Assembly (NCBI GenBank): GCA_963971425.1
Contig: OZ020521.1
Span: forward strand, 2,792,501-2,856,500
Reading direction: 5' to 3'
Source of the DNA: Bryoerythrophyllum caledonicum
Lineage: Eukaryota > Streptophyta > Bryopsida > Pottiales > Pottiaceae
Length of the DNA stretch: 64,000 bases
The notes beneath the pieces are model-generated. The model did no database searches. It had not been told where the DNA came from and saw nothing but the letters and a program-made list of their open reading frames with translations. A program made the translations under genes and the position numbers. This document shows positions 11,962 to 23,537 of the stretch, in pieces (positions within the stretch are counted from its first letter, which is position 1; every line of letters begins with the position of its first letter).

Positions 11962-14793
11962 GATAAAAGATATCGCACTCATTGCAAAAAATGCCAACAA
12001 AGAAGCCCAAAAAATAACCTCAAAATATGCCGAAGATAATATTTAAAAAGCCCTCTTAAAATATAGACAATTATATGAAATTAGCCCAAAGAAAATTAAT
12101 AGAAGAGTCTTTAAAAACCTTGAAAACCCGCCGATGGATTGTATCACAGATCAACATAATAATATTCTAACTAGCCCCAAAGACATTGCGAATGAAATAT
12201 TTAACCAACAAACAAAAAGCAATAGACCAAGAGTACCAACATGTAAATACCAACTACAACATCCAATTGAATGTACATGTACAGTACGCCAATACCCATG
12301 GAATGACCTTGATGGATTTACCCTTGACAAACGAGGCGAGCTAGAAACTCCTCTACATAAATACTTTAACAGAGCCACATATGACACATGCCTTCGAAAT
12401 CTTGGTAACAACAAAGCTCCAGGCCCAGATTGCATACCAAATTCAATACTCAAAAACATGCCCCCAAGATTTCATAAAGTATTATTCATATTCTTCTCTC
12501 ACTGTTATAAACAAAAACAAATACCAACCTCTTGGAAATCAAGTGCAACAATTTTACTATACAAGAAAGGAGACCCGTCTATACTCTCCAACCATAGGCC
12601 AATCGCACTAGCTAACACAATATATAAACTCTTCACTAGTACACTCACCTCTACATTATCCTCGTACGGTGAAAAATTCAAAATCCTACATGATAGTCAA
12701 GAAGGATTTAGAGCAGAGAGAAGTACCGCTCGACAAATACAAACTATAATTGCCGCACTAGAAGATGCCAGATTTACAAACCAAGATATATACATATTAT
12801 ACGTTGACTTTAAAAATGCCTTTGGCTCAATAGACCATGCTCGACTACTAGCGATAATGATAGATCTTGGTTACCCAAAAGATGCAACTACACTTGTTGG
12901 AAACATCTACTCCCAATCATCCACTTCTATATCGGTGAACACTTTGGAAAAACGAAACCTATACCCATTCAAAGAGGAACTATACAAGGGGACACCCTTA
13001 GCCCATACTTATTCATTATATTCTTAGAACCACTACTCAGATGGCTAGAACGAGGCCACAATGGATACACTTTTGGCACATCACAAGTCACAATAAACTA
13101 TGCCGCATATGCGGGTGACCTCGCCGCCATAACTAAAAAAATTAAATTGATCCAAATACAACTCAATAAAATTGATAGATATTGCAAATGGACCGGTATG
13201 GACGTAGGTGTCCCAAAATGTGCCGCTACTGGATGCCCAAACAAATCCAAATTGAACCCTACTACTTTCAAAGCCCTAATGCAAGCCTCTAACATCAATT
13301 ACCGCAATCAACCGATCCCTATACTACACCAAAATGAACCATACATATACTTAGGTACAAATCTTGTTCCCTCACTAAAATGGAAAATCCAAATTCACAC
13401 TACAACCACGAAACTCACCAAACAATGCAAAGAACTAATAACATGCCCGGCCACCATGAAACAAAAAATAAAAATGGTTGATACCGTCCTACGCCCAGGG
13501 GTGGCATGCAGTTTCTACGGTGTACCATACTCTATGCCAGCTATCAAAAAACTTGACCAAAAAATAGTAGCCATACAAAAAACCATATGTGGATTACCAA
13601 AATGTATGTCAAATGCAATAACCCAACTCCCACATAACCTATTTGGACTTGAAGCTTTCTCCCTCAAAAATGCATATCTCCGATGTATAGGTGAACAACT
13701 ACAAAATGCTTTAAATGATAAAGGTAGGCTTGGAAAAATATATAATGGATTAACTCATCACGTCCTTGCCCAATACGGCGGCGCCAAAAATATACCCAAA
13801 ATCAAAAAAAGTCACTGCATAAGATCACCAATCACACGAACATTCTTCTTATTAAAACATATCGCTAAAGTCCACCTTAAAAGTACGCTTCCAAACTTCC
13901 TCATTAATTCTACATCACTAGAAATACTATGGTGCCAAGAAACACTAAATCACAACACACTCAATGCCCAACTCTCTCAAAAGCTCCTACAAAAACTCCT
14001 CTCAAAAAATATCTTTGAACGAAACCAAATTACTTTACCTAACGGCACACACATCATGAACAATGAGGACTTTAAAACCTACCACTATACCCCATCCAAA
14101 TTAGTAAAAAGTGCTCTAAACGTTGCTAAACAACTATTTTGCCATCCAACATGCCCCACCACGTGTCATACCCCGTGTAACATACACCCATACTCCTATA
14201 TACTTGAAGATCCGTTCATCACCATCAACACTAACATCACCCCAAGAAATATCCCCCCCCCACAAATCAATCCTCCTTACCCCCCACATCCATACCACCC
14301 TCGTCCCCCAACATACATCCCCAAAAACCCCACCACATATCCCATTAATAACATCATACACCATAAACATATCCAACACAGAGACATAAATAATATACAA
14401 AATATCTACACAAAATATCTATGCCAATGGCAACAAAATGATAACACATACAATAAATGGCTTCCCCAAAGAGACCTTTTTCCACGACACGACACTACTA
14501 CTTCCACACACAACACAGAAAAATTAAAACAATACTACCAAAAAATTCAAAACAAAATTTACTCGGATATCATCCTAGTCCACCACCCTCAAGAACAATT
14601 CCCAGACTCAAGATCCGTAACACCACTCATAATTATCCCACTCTTAAACATCTACACAACAGAATGCAACCCCGAAAATGATATCCTTACAGTCTCAAAT
14701 ACAATTAGAATAGATAACAATCAAGCACATCTATATGAAGAAAATGGCCGTCACTTGCACACTATCCCCGTTACTCGACTCCAATGGCTATGA
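11962..14793 (+). pseudogene. LINE ORF2: reverse transcriptase, broken
   Basis: The linker frame (one TAA at 12044-12046) leads into 12134-13027, with NKAPGPD and HRPIALANTIYK (early RT motifs), SQEGFRAERST (motif 3) and YVDFKNAFGSID (motif A). A frameshift near 12905-12940 moves the sense to the frame that gives RGTIQGDTLSPYLF (motif B, about 12973-13014) and then AAYAGDLA at about 13102-13125. The catalytic box, normally YADD, reads YAGD (13108-13119) because GAT has become GGT, so one metal-binding Asp is lost. The frame stays open through the thumb and connection to 14793, including a Pro/His-rich stretch around 14240-14350. This is clearly the polymerase of a non-LTR element and clearly inactive. 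Confidence 0.9.
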
Positions 14794-15032
14794 AATCAAT
14801 ACAATACAAAACTACAAACTCCTACAAACATTGAACCAACAACCCAATCCTTTGAAACCGAACTAATCTGGCTCTACCAAAGGTATAAATACCGAATACC
14901 TAAAAATGACCCCCTCAAAATGCGCAATATACAATACCCACACCCATTTTAGACTCACTAATCTCATCCTTTAACATTGAACAATCATATTTTTCTTCCC
15001 CGGTCACATGTTCTACCAAACTAAAAAAATTC

Positions 15033-15503
15033 TACTCACCTTATGAAAGAGACAAAATATTCGGATCCCTAGGAAAGGCCTTTGACTACAAATGGACCGG
15101 TAAAGGGATAGCTCACCCCCACAACGACAAGGAAATGGAACAAGCAATACACTGGGCTCAACTTGCCGCCAAACACGACCCAAACAACACAAGCGCAATC
15201 ATCATCACACCAAACAACAATTGGTACCAAAACAACAGCCAACACTCAAACCCATTTCCAGACTCCCATATCATTGCAATATTTGAGGCAGACTCAATAC
15301 CATACGAAGAACCTACGATCCCACCCGAACTAAAGAAATCCCGAATCGAGCCATCTACATTACAAATACTATGTATCCATCATCAAAATCAAACCATTGG
15401 CACCCTAGAGCAACTTGTCGAACTTATCTCCATATCAGACAACTTAAACATACATAGATTATACACAAAACCAGCCCCCCCACACCTATACAAATCCCCG
15501 TAA
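15033..15503 (+). pseudogene. LINE ORF2: domain between RT and RNase H
   Basis: A different frame from the neighbours carries a globular-looking segment containing FGSLGKAFDYKWTGKG, then EQAIHWAQLAAKHDP, then AIIITPNNNWY. The pattern (aromatic-rich Y-x-W-T-G block, helical W-A-x2-A, hydrophobic strand ending in Pro) looks like a folded domain and not a linker. I recall a similar block in LINEs of green algae between RT and RNase H, but cannot verify this. Function unknown. Frameshifts at both sides (14794-15032 and 15504-15624) break ORF2. Confidence 0.4.
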
Positions 15504-15624
15504 ACCGTAGTAAAAACTGGTCAAAACTAAACTATATCAATAATACATTACACTACTTTGTCACACCTCCCCCCTTCCAAATTATCCAACTCATACCACA
15601 CCAAAATTTAACCCCGCACACAGT

Positions 15625-17088
15625 TATTACACCGATGGCTCCTTTAAACCATGAGAACAAATTAGCCCGGGCTCTTGGCGCAGAGAAAAAGCTGGCTATG
15701 GCGTATATAATTCTACCAAAGAAATTAAACTAGCCAAAAGACTTCATGGACTACAAAATATCCTTAGATCAGAACTCATGGCCATTCACAAAACACTACA
15801 AATCATCACAACAAAATACGACAATGAACCCGCACATATATTCACAAATTGTATAAATGCACTTTATCTACTAAACACCCAAATAACACACCCTACCCTT
15901 CACAATAGCCACCCCAACCAAACCGTATTAATGTCAATGGTCCAAATGTTACAAAACCGAACACAAATCACAACCCTCCACAAAGTGAGAGCCCATGTCA
16001 ACATTGATGGTAATGAACAAGCAGACAAATTAGCAAAAGAAGGCAGAGAAAAACCACACAAAAATGCCAAAGATCCACATGAACATGCCCATGCCACCCC
16101 ATACTACTTCCAAAAAGAAGATTGGCCCTCCAAAGAAGAGACCCCCGACAAAGGCCCAATTAGATTCTTGGCCAAATATCTCAAAAAACAAGACCTCTAC
16201 AACAACCTTGACACAATCTCAGAAAATATTCCTAATATAGAAAAATGGACTAACAATAACAACATAGACAATGAACTCTCTACAAATTTTTGGAAAAACC
16301 CCATCATCTCAGACTCACAAATAACATGCCTCATCAAATTCCGTACTGGTCAATATATGGGAAACGCCCGCAAACAACTCTTCTTTGGAATAGAAAGATT
16401 CCCATCCATAACATGCCCCATATGCCCCTCAACGGACCCCGATACATGGCTTCATGTTTTACTCAAATGCCAAAACCACCACATACACTCTCTAATTGTT
16501 AAAAGACATAATAAAGCGGTTTGGGAAGTCCGAAAACTAATCACCTCCTACAACAAATCGAGATGTTTTATATTAATGAACGCCGGCACCTTTAATAACA
16601 ATCCACAAGAAAATACGGTTCCTCCTTGGCTACTCCCATGCTCATGTGTAACCCAAAGATGTCATTGCAATGTGCGGCTAAAACCGGACATCCTTTGTGT
16701 TAAAGGTTTACCATACAATGATCCACCACCCGACCACATTAACCAAGACTACACCATTCAATTCATTGAATTCACATATTGCAACGACAGATTTTCCCCG
16801 GAAACAATCCAAAACAAAACAGATAAATACCAACCTCTTATTGACGACATCATTGCCCTCCGATGGAATGTTGACCCCCTTATTGTAATCACATCTCGTG
16901 CTCGTGCCACCACCTTTATCCCATCTATGAAAACTCTAGAAGATGCCTTCAAAATACCCATTGTAATAATTAAAACCACCTTTAAAAACATTAATACCAT
17001 CGCTACTCAATATGCCATGTCCATTTTACTACATAAACGGAAAATTGAAAACAACCAAGCCCTTCCCGATACACAGGACCCCCCCTAA
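15625..17088 (+). pseudogene. LINE ORF2: RNase H, CCHC finger and restriction-like C-terminus, broken
   Basis: RNase H starts with YYTDGSFK (first Asp at 15634-15636), then an in-frame TGA at 15652-15654. After that come SELMAIHK (Glu present), IFTNCINALYLL (the second catalytic Asp is Asn here, AAT at 15847-15849) and NEQADKLAKEG (last Asp). RNase H would remove the RNA strand during cDNA synthesis. Downstream come CPIC-x(n)-H-x4-C (about 16414-16470), RHNKAVWEVRKL (about 16504-16540), a C-x-C-x5-C-x-C cluster, KPDILCV (about 16681), IEFTYC (about 16768) and DKYQPL (about 16822). The order CCHC, RHN, PD, E, K matches the restriction-enzyme-like endonuclease region of early-branching LINEs, although the PD-to-E spacing is longer than usual. 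Ends with TAA at 17086-17088. Confidence 0.7.
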
Positions 17089-17102
17089 TTTCTTCCCTCG
17101 CC

Positions 17103-17240
17103 TTGACTTTTCTTGATTGGTTAGTTTTATGGTTTTGGCTACTTGCTTGGTTGGATTTGTGGTTTTTGGTTACTTGCTTGATTGGTTTGTGGTTTTGGCT
17201 ACTTGCTTGGTTAGTTGGTTGGTTAATTGGTTGGTTGTTT
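17103..17240 (+). repeat. Minisatellite in LINE 3' UTR
   Basis: Degenerate repeats of TTTGGCTACTTGCTTGGTT-like units (about 35 bp), ending in a GGTTGGTT run. The truncated copy at 46.4-48.0 kb has only one TTTTTGGCTACTTG unit here, so the array expanded in this copy. Confidence 0.75.
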
Positions 17241-17367
17241 GCTTGCAGAGTTTCTGGCTACCCGTTACATAGTGTCTACCCTCGAAAGGGGGAAGTAGTT
17301 CCAGCTGTCTAATTCCCTGTCCGATGGGCATGGTCTTAGTAGTGGAACGAACAGACACTTTATTCCC

Positions 17368-17390
17368 GCCAGTCCCCTTTGGGAACTGGC
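17368..17390 (+). other. 3'-terminal RNA hairpin of the LINE
   Basis: Five base pairs, a bulged A (17385), four base pairs and a CTTT loop, immediately followed by G and the (TTC)4 tail at 17392-17403. The same structure with compensatory changes occurs at 48004-48026 and, on the minus strand, 18466-18488. A likely recognition site for the element's reverse transcriptase. Confidence 0.75.
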
Positions 17391-17415
17391 GTTCTTCTTC
17401 TTCTTGGATTGGGAG

Positions 17416-19185
17416 TTCATATTGTCCGGCCGGTGGCTGTGAAACTCACATCCAAGTAGGGGGTCTAGCTATCGCTTGCTATATCCAAAGACCTCCTCTC
17501 TATGAAAATGGGGTATATGGGTGCACCGCTTATTTTCTCCGGTCATGCTCTCCATAGCTTCTACAACCTTGTACGGCTTTCCCAATCATTGACCTTGGTG
17601 ATGCGCGATTCCTGCTTGGATGACTCTTTTCCTGACCGCCCCCCCTTCAAGAATTGAAAGTAGTTAGTACATTGCATGAATGCACGTACAAAGTAGTCTA
17701 TGGTTGCATCATACATATTGTTCTCCATGTTGCCAAACTATTGAAGCCAACGGTTATAGATAGTCTCTGCCAAGTTGCAGGATGGCATTTTAGCCCATTT
17801 TTATCCATGAGGTCCTGTGAAGTACAAGTAAAGAATAGAGATTTTAGTTGTTGGATCCAAGAAATGAAATGACTAGAAATTGAAGGTGGTCAAAGAACTC
17901 TTACCATCTGCATGGAGGCTCCCCATTGCCGGTAGCAATAATGCCATAAAGAAAGCTATTGGTTAAGTTGCTTCAGTGCTTCGTCATTTGAAGCTCTACG
18001 TGATTGCCACCAAGCCCGAATTCCTCAGACTCAGTGGATGTCTTTGAGTCTTTGTATTGCTTGCATAAAAGACGGTGTTGTTCTTGGAACTCGCTCTTGA
18101 TGTGCTTATTCGTATGGCAATTCATTAAGCTAGTCCAATGAAGGATGCAAGTGCACTTTCGAGTAACAGTCAGCCATCTCCTTCTTCTGATCTCCAGAAC
18201 CATAGATTTTTTTGACTGCATTCTAGTTCGCACCGGCGCTATCTACCATGACTCTCTTGAAATTGACGGAGTCTAGCGGGATACCCTCGGGAGACCTAGG
18301 AGGTGTTGCGTGACTACGGTCACGGGGTCACCTTTTGTTCCTTATTCAACCTCATTTCCGTCTTCTTCCCAAAGGCTAATCTGCCTCCACCTCTTCACTT
18401 CTCAAGGCTAACGTGGCCTCATCCAACGACTTTGAGGTGCCGGTCTCCAAGAAGAAGAAGAAGAACGTCGGTCTCCGAAGGAGCCGGCGTGAATAAAGTG
18501 TCTGTTCGTTCCACTACTAAGACCATGCCCACCGGACAAGGAACCGGTCTCCAATTCTAATAGAGATGCTAGAGGAAGTAAGGGCCTTTCATCCAACCAC
18601 CACTCTAAAAGAGAAGATGTAAGATGAAGGCGGAGGTTGAATACATAGAGGGAAGAGACAAAGGTTGGTTGCGTAGGGCAAGGGTGCAACTTTGCCAAAA
18701 AAAACCAGCCTCTCCTTGTGTGAATGTTGCGCATGTGGACCAACCTTGGACCGCCTTTTGGCGTTGCGCCAACACATGGCATAGTATAGTGTGTTGGCTC
18801 ATGTATGCGACCCTACTTTGCCTCTCCAAAAAAAATTCCTACCCTTTTGAAGATAAAAATCTAATGCTTGACATGAACTTTGTGAAAATAAGACACATTA
18901 GATTTAAAGGGAAATTTTTACTTCCCTCAAATCCAATTGTAGAAGTATTGAAATGGACTTACGACAATTTGGATAGAGGTAGCATGTGGCCGTACAACCA
19001 AACCTCCCTTAGGAACTGAATGGGTTGTGGATTTAAAGTTGAACATATCCCAATTTTATATGTGTTGGTTATGGGTTTTGGTTGATTACCTTAAACCTTC
19101 CAAAACGGGCCAAATTGGCTGTCAACAAAAAGAAGAGAGTTTTTTCTACAACATAGGGCAATTAGGGTACACATAAAAAGTTACT
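17416..19185. other. Region downstream of the LINE
   Basis: No confident gene. A minus-strand frame at 17973-18233 looks weakly coding, but its surroundings are full of stops; it may be a decayed gene. The 93-bp LINE tail at 18451-18543 is inserted here. Confidence 0.4.
18451..18543 (-). mobile_element. 93-bp LINE 3' end (extremely 5'-truncated copy)
   Basis: Read on the minus strand it matches the last ~90 bp of the LINE at 17403 (GGGCATGGTCTTAGTAGTGG, then the hairpin, then TTC repeats). It is flanked by perfect 11-bp direct repeats CCGGTCTCCAA at 18440-18450 and 18544-18554, so it is a genuine target-primed insertion and not a recombination scar. Confidence 0.9.
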
Positions 19186-19189
19186 ATTT

Positions 19190-20400
19190 TTCCATAGAAA
19201 TTCAAAGCTCATTTTTGGCTTGGGCATCTAATCTTTAAAAGTCAATAGGGAACCGTGTATACAAATATTACTCTATAGAATACAAAAAAAGTAAAAGAGT
19301 TTAGCAAGACTTACGCCTTTGGATTGAAGAAACCTTATCATGGTCAAATACAACACTATACATGTAGAATATTGTGGCCACTAGCGGCACCTTTTGACAT
19401 TTAATCTCTAAATTTCCTTGACATTTTCATACCAAAAACACTTCAAAATTGTTAATTCTAGTGCAATGAGTATGGAAGGAAAGAAATAACGTATTTCTAG
19501 TTTTAACCGTAGGATTGCAATACTAAGGCAATAAATCACATACTCGCAGCATTTCATCAACTTTGACCGCACAGATTGAAAGATTATAGTCTTTGAAGTG
19601 GAAACAATGGTTCATTTTCATACCTGCGTTGAGTGGATCAACAGGCTTTGATTCTACTTTATGTCAAAGTCTTGCACTACACAAGGTTTGAATTTTATAT
19701 CATCATGTTGATCATGATATGAACTCCTTGTACACCAATTTTTAGAGGTAGGGAAGGGGTGCAACATATTCAAAAAGTTGTGCAAGGAGTGGAGGTTCAA
19801 AAAGTGCCAATTCACATTTTACTTTTTTTGAGAACAAAATATGTTTTAGAATGATAATCCAAACGGTCAGTTACAAGGTTTGTACCACGTCTTGTAATAG
19901 AAAAAATAAAAAAGTGAAAAATACAAAGATCTCAAAATTTTATGTAGAAAATAAGAATGGTTCCTTGCCCGACAATGTGCGGCAATGTGTGAAAATCTTT
20001 GACTTGGGACAAAATGCATTTTTTCACTAAAGACAAGAATTTTTTTTGATAATATGAAAGAAAATAATATTACTTGCTGCTATTGAAAGTCTCAAGTTTA
20101 CAAGAGTGTCCCAGCAAAACTTTTTGGAGTTGCCCGACATGCCCGCACTCGACAAAATTTTCTTTAAGATGGCATAACTTTTTTTCCATAAGTCCGATGA
20201 GAATAAAAATTATACTCCCACATACCTCTTGTCTTCTTCCATCCTTGTACATAACGTCAAAATACCTTAAACCGACACTCAACCCTGAAGCAACACTCAA
20301 AAAGGGTGTGAAACCATGTGATAGAGGTCTTATTACCGTGGTGGAGGCACACTTGCACAGAAATAGGCGCATGAGGGGGCGGTTTAGAGACAGGTGAGGG
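19190..20400 (+). repeat. Dispersed repeat family, copy A (longest)
   Basis: Shares with the copies at 22.95-23.54, 24.89-25.48, 51.4-53.0 and 53.4-53.7 kb blocks such as ACCGCAC(A/G)GATTGRAAGATTATAG, CATTACACAAG and CTTGCCCGACAAT. Divergence from copy D is moderate. No coding potential; type (LTR, MITE-derived or other) not determined. Confidence 0.75.
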
Positions 20401-20689
20401 ACAGTTGGCATGCGGAGAAAAAATATATTTAAACAAAGGATTGCACGAATTTGCAGCCTCAGTCACCGCAGTTTTGGAAACGCGTCGCTGCATCTTTCCA
20501 TTATAAGAAACGCCGTTTCAAGATTAATGGTGCGACGACCAAACAACCATCTAAATGCGGCGATGGATTTATTTCGACACAGAGAAGAGTTTCAAAAATA
20601 GCGGAGAAAAAAAAAAGCGGCGTAGTTCATGAGGGAAGGAGGGCCGGTTTAACAACGTGAACACGATTTCGGAGACTGGTGCAACCACG

Positions 20690-20960
20690 TTTTGGGCTCA
20701 CTTGCGGTATTCACTTGCGGTGTTCACTTGCGGTCGGGAGCTCGAACTAGAGTGTTCGCACCAAGTTCGCACTCTGCTGTTCCTGCAACCGTTCGCACTA
20801 CGCTGTTCGGTGGGGGCTGTTTATGCATCGACGTTGACTGAAGATTGTATAGCACTACGAAACAGATGCTACTTCGTTGTTCGCACTGCGCTGTTCGCCT
20901 ACGGGCTATCTGTGCATCCACGTACTTGAGACTCTACAGCACTGCGAAATAGGGCTACCT
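20690..20960 (+). repeat. Imperfect ~100-bp duplication
   Basis: Two degenerate copies of a unit containing GTTCGCACTACGCTGTTCG, TGCATCGACGT and TAGCACTACGAAA, plus short ACTTGCGGT repeats at its left. No gene. Confidence 0.6.
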
Positions 20961-21254
20961 CGAAGTAGACTACTTCACCGCGAAACACCTACGTGTCCAG
21001 TCTCGACTATTGATTTGTTCAATTCAAATCTGCACTGTTATTAGGAGCTGACTTCGACGAATGTGGTTCGACGCACATGAATGGCACAAGCCCACTTCAA
21101 TACAGGTAAACGTCCACTTTGGTACACTTCCTTTCCACAATTACACACTTCGTAAATATGAACATTCACTTCGGAGCGAGTCCAGTTTGATACAGTTTCT
21201 TAACTTTGACGTCCACTTCCAGGCGAATTCTCATGAACCCACTTCAACAAGCAA

Positions 21255-21445
21255 CTGTGCAACCAATTTGAAGTGCCCCTGATCAAGCGAAGAGCAACCA
21301 ACTTGAAACTCAACTGATCAAGTGAAGATCAAGCGAAGAGCACCGAATTTGAAATTCAACTGATCAAGTGAAGTGCAACCAGTTTAAAGTGCAATTGATC
21401 AAGCGAACTACTACCAGTTTGAATAGTTCAACTGATCAAGGGAAC
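21255..21445 (+). repeat. ~40-bp tandem repeats
   Basis: About five degenerate units with the core CAACTGATCAAGCGAAGAGC and AACCAATTTGAA. Non-coding. Confidence 0.75.
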
Positions 21446-21594
21446 AGCTTATCACATCGACGGTGATCAATTCATCGCTCATCTGGAGAGTTCATCAAGC
21501 GACTTGCTTGATTTGGCAACTTAACCCCTAAAAGCCCAGGCATTTTCCCTCATGAAACACTCCAAAACTGCCATCATCAACAAGAGGCAACGAA

Positions 21595-21790
21595 ATCTAA
21601 CATTAAAGTCTAATTTTAGACTTTCAACCGTACAAAATTAAAATAGACACGTATATGAACTTACAATAAAAATTTGGTTGCAATCCACCGCACGGATGTG
21701 AAGATTATGGCGTTTGAAGTGCAAAGAAAAGTTATTTTCCCCCCTTGCCCGGCAAGGTCAGCCTACTTTGACTAGGTATATCTTCTAGTT
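21595..21790 (+). repeat. Dispersed repeat family, partial copy
   Basis: Contains TTTCAACCGTA, CCACCGCACGGATGTGAAG, GTTTGAAGTG and CTTGCCCGGCAAG in the same order as copy A, shortened by deletion. Confidence 0.6.
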
Positions 21791-22950
21791 TTTACATTGA
21801 AATGTGATCAAATCTTTTACCAATATGACTTATATGTTGTTAGCTATTTGTGTGCAAAATTTGAGGTCAATTCGAGGGGTAATAGATGTAGAAATATACA
21901 CTTTAGTGAAAGGGGGAACAAAATGTTGATAATTATTACGTAAGTGATATGAAATTGTTTGTTTCATACAAGTTGTTGCATTTGAGAATCCCAATGGTGG
22001 AAACTTTCAATTTATTTTTTCACTAATTTTAGAAAAAGAAACGACTAAAAGTAGTAAAATCCATAATTTTCATGAATATATGGAATAAATAAAGCATTAT
22101 GGGTGGCCAACATATCCCGTTGTTGACCGCCCTCGCAGCTGGACGGAAAAAAAAAAATAATAATAATAATTATTAAAAAAAAAAAAGTTTTTTTTTTTTT
22201 TTTTTTTTTTTGGCGGGCCTGCATCTGGCGTTGGGTGCTGGCAGGCCAGCTGACGGCTGATTGATTGCTGTTTTTTTTAAAAAATATTTTAACAACTCTT
22301 TTAATAATTTTCAATGCATTTTCTACTTGGACTTCGTGCATAGAAGTTTGGATTCCTTTCCTCGCCCTTTTGTCCCAAAATTCTGCCCCATTTTTCTCCT
22401 CAAATTGCATTGGTTGACATGGCTGCCCCAATAGTCCAAACTCCCCATTTTGACCTTTGAAGGCTAATAACTTTTGATCCAAAAGTCCAAAATCATATTT
22501 GAAAAATTCCCCATGTAGATTTCTTAAAGGACAATGCAGTGTAAAATTTTCATGAGAATCGGAGTATTTTTCCAACTCAAAATTACATGCCCAAAATCCA
22601 AAACGTACCAGTTTGGTACACTTGGGCCTGTAGGGGTTAAGGGGGGCCTCACAGTTTTAGGCAAGGTAAGTTACCTTGTGTACTACTTAATTGCTAAATT
22701 TAATTAGATGAAGAGGAGCCCACATAGATGTTAAGAAGTTGCTTGTTGAGTTGATGCAATGCTGAGGAGCTGTCATGCAAGCATTTCCATTAGGTGAAGC
22801 TGAGGACCTCCTGAGTAAGTTCAACAAAACGTGTAACAGTGGTGGTCTAAGTTCACACAACTTTGTGCGGCAAGGCTTCAGGTAAGTTTCCCATCACCAA
22901 TTGTGATCACATTGTGAGGTCATAAATTTTATCTTGTCCACGTTTATCCT
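21791..22950. other. Gene-free stretch with A/T homopolymer block
   Basis: No gene. 22147-22212 is an A-run, TAA repeats, an A-run and a ~25-T run that could fold back on itself. The 176-codon minus-strand frame at 22045-22575 crosses this block and is not convincing. Confidence 0.5.
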
Positions 22951-23537
22951 CTAAAAATCCTTGACCATTTCTCACCAAAAGCACATCAAGATTGCCCATT
23001 CTAGTGGAAAGAGTAGAAAATTTTAAAAAAGCTCATGTTTCCTTTCCAACCGTAAGATCTTAATGTATACTAATAAACCTATAAGCTCAAAAAATTTCAT
23101 AGCATTTGACCGCACGGATTGGAAGATTATAGTGTTTAAAGTGTTGAAAATGCCATTTTCCATCCCTGCGTTAAGAGGACCAGTAGACTTTGACTTCACT
23201 TGGTGTCAAATATTTGCATTACACAAGCTCTAAAATTTATACCATTATGTTGAATATGATGTTAGTTCCTTGTAATCCGATTTTTGGAAGTAGATGATCA
23301 ACAAAACATTTCCAAAAACAATGTGCAACAAAATGGGGTTTAGAAATTGCAAAACCAAATTTTATTTTCTTTTAAATTCATGTCCTCATAAATTGGAAAT
23401 CTAAACGGTAAAAACAAAGTTTCATGCCTCCTCTTGAAGTAGAAAAATTTAAATGAGAAAAACATCAAGATCCCTAATTTTTATGTGGAAATGAAAGAGA
23501 GTTTTTGGCACCTTATCCAAATATGTGAGAAAACTTT
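22951..23537 (+). repeat. Left arm of a near-perfect ~585-bp inverted repeat
   Basis: Member of the dispersed family (copy B). Its reverse complement at 24892-25478 is almost identical (only a few mismatches seen by eye), far closer than to any other family member. The left boundary fades around 22949-22956; the inner boundary is sharp after AGAAAACTTT at 23537. It ends about 170 bp upstream of the transposase start codon. Confidence 0.9.

Larger units (their letters stand above)
1577..17403 (+). mobile_element. Very long LINE (non-LTR) retrotransposon, interrupted by a CACTA element
   Basis: The left edge is set by TTGGATTGGGAG at 1565-1576, repeated exactly at 17404-17415 directly after a (TTC)4 tail, which is a 12-bp target-site duplication. 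Inside, in order: a 5' region with tandem monomers, ORF1 (about 3735-5586), ORF2 (6988-17088) with a 2A-like motif, AP-type endonuclease, reverse transcriptase, RNase H and a C-terminal zinc/PD-(D/E)xK-like region, then a 3' UTR with a terminal hairpin. Without the 2.8-kb insertion at 9137-11958 it would be about 13.0 kb, long for a LINE. The + strand is A+C-rich and strikingly poor in G through much of 6100-9000 and 14100-16500. ORF1 and ORF2 both carry stops and frameshifts, so this copy is dead. APE, RNase H and an RLE-like domain together recall the Dualen/RandI type known from green algae; that placement is inference. The 3' edge is firm; the 5' edge rests on the single 12-bp match. Confidence 0.8.

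Noticed and set aside
17973-18233. 86-codon minus-strand frame, possibly from a transposon gene
   Set aside because: Surrounding sequence is full of stops and no known motif was recognised.
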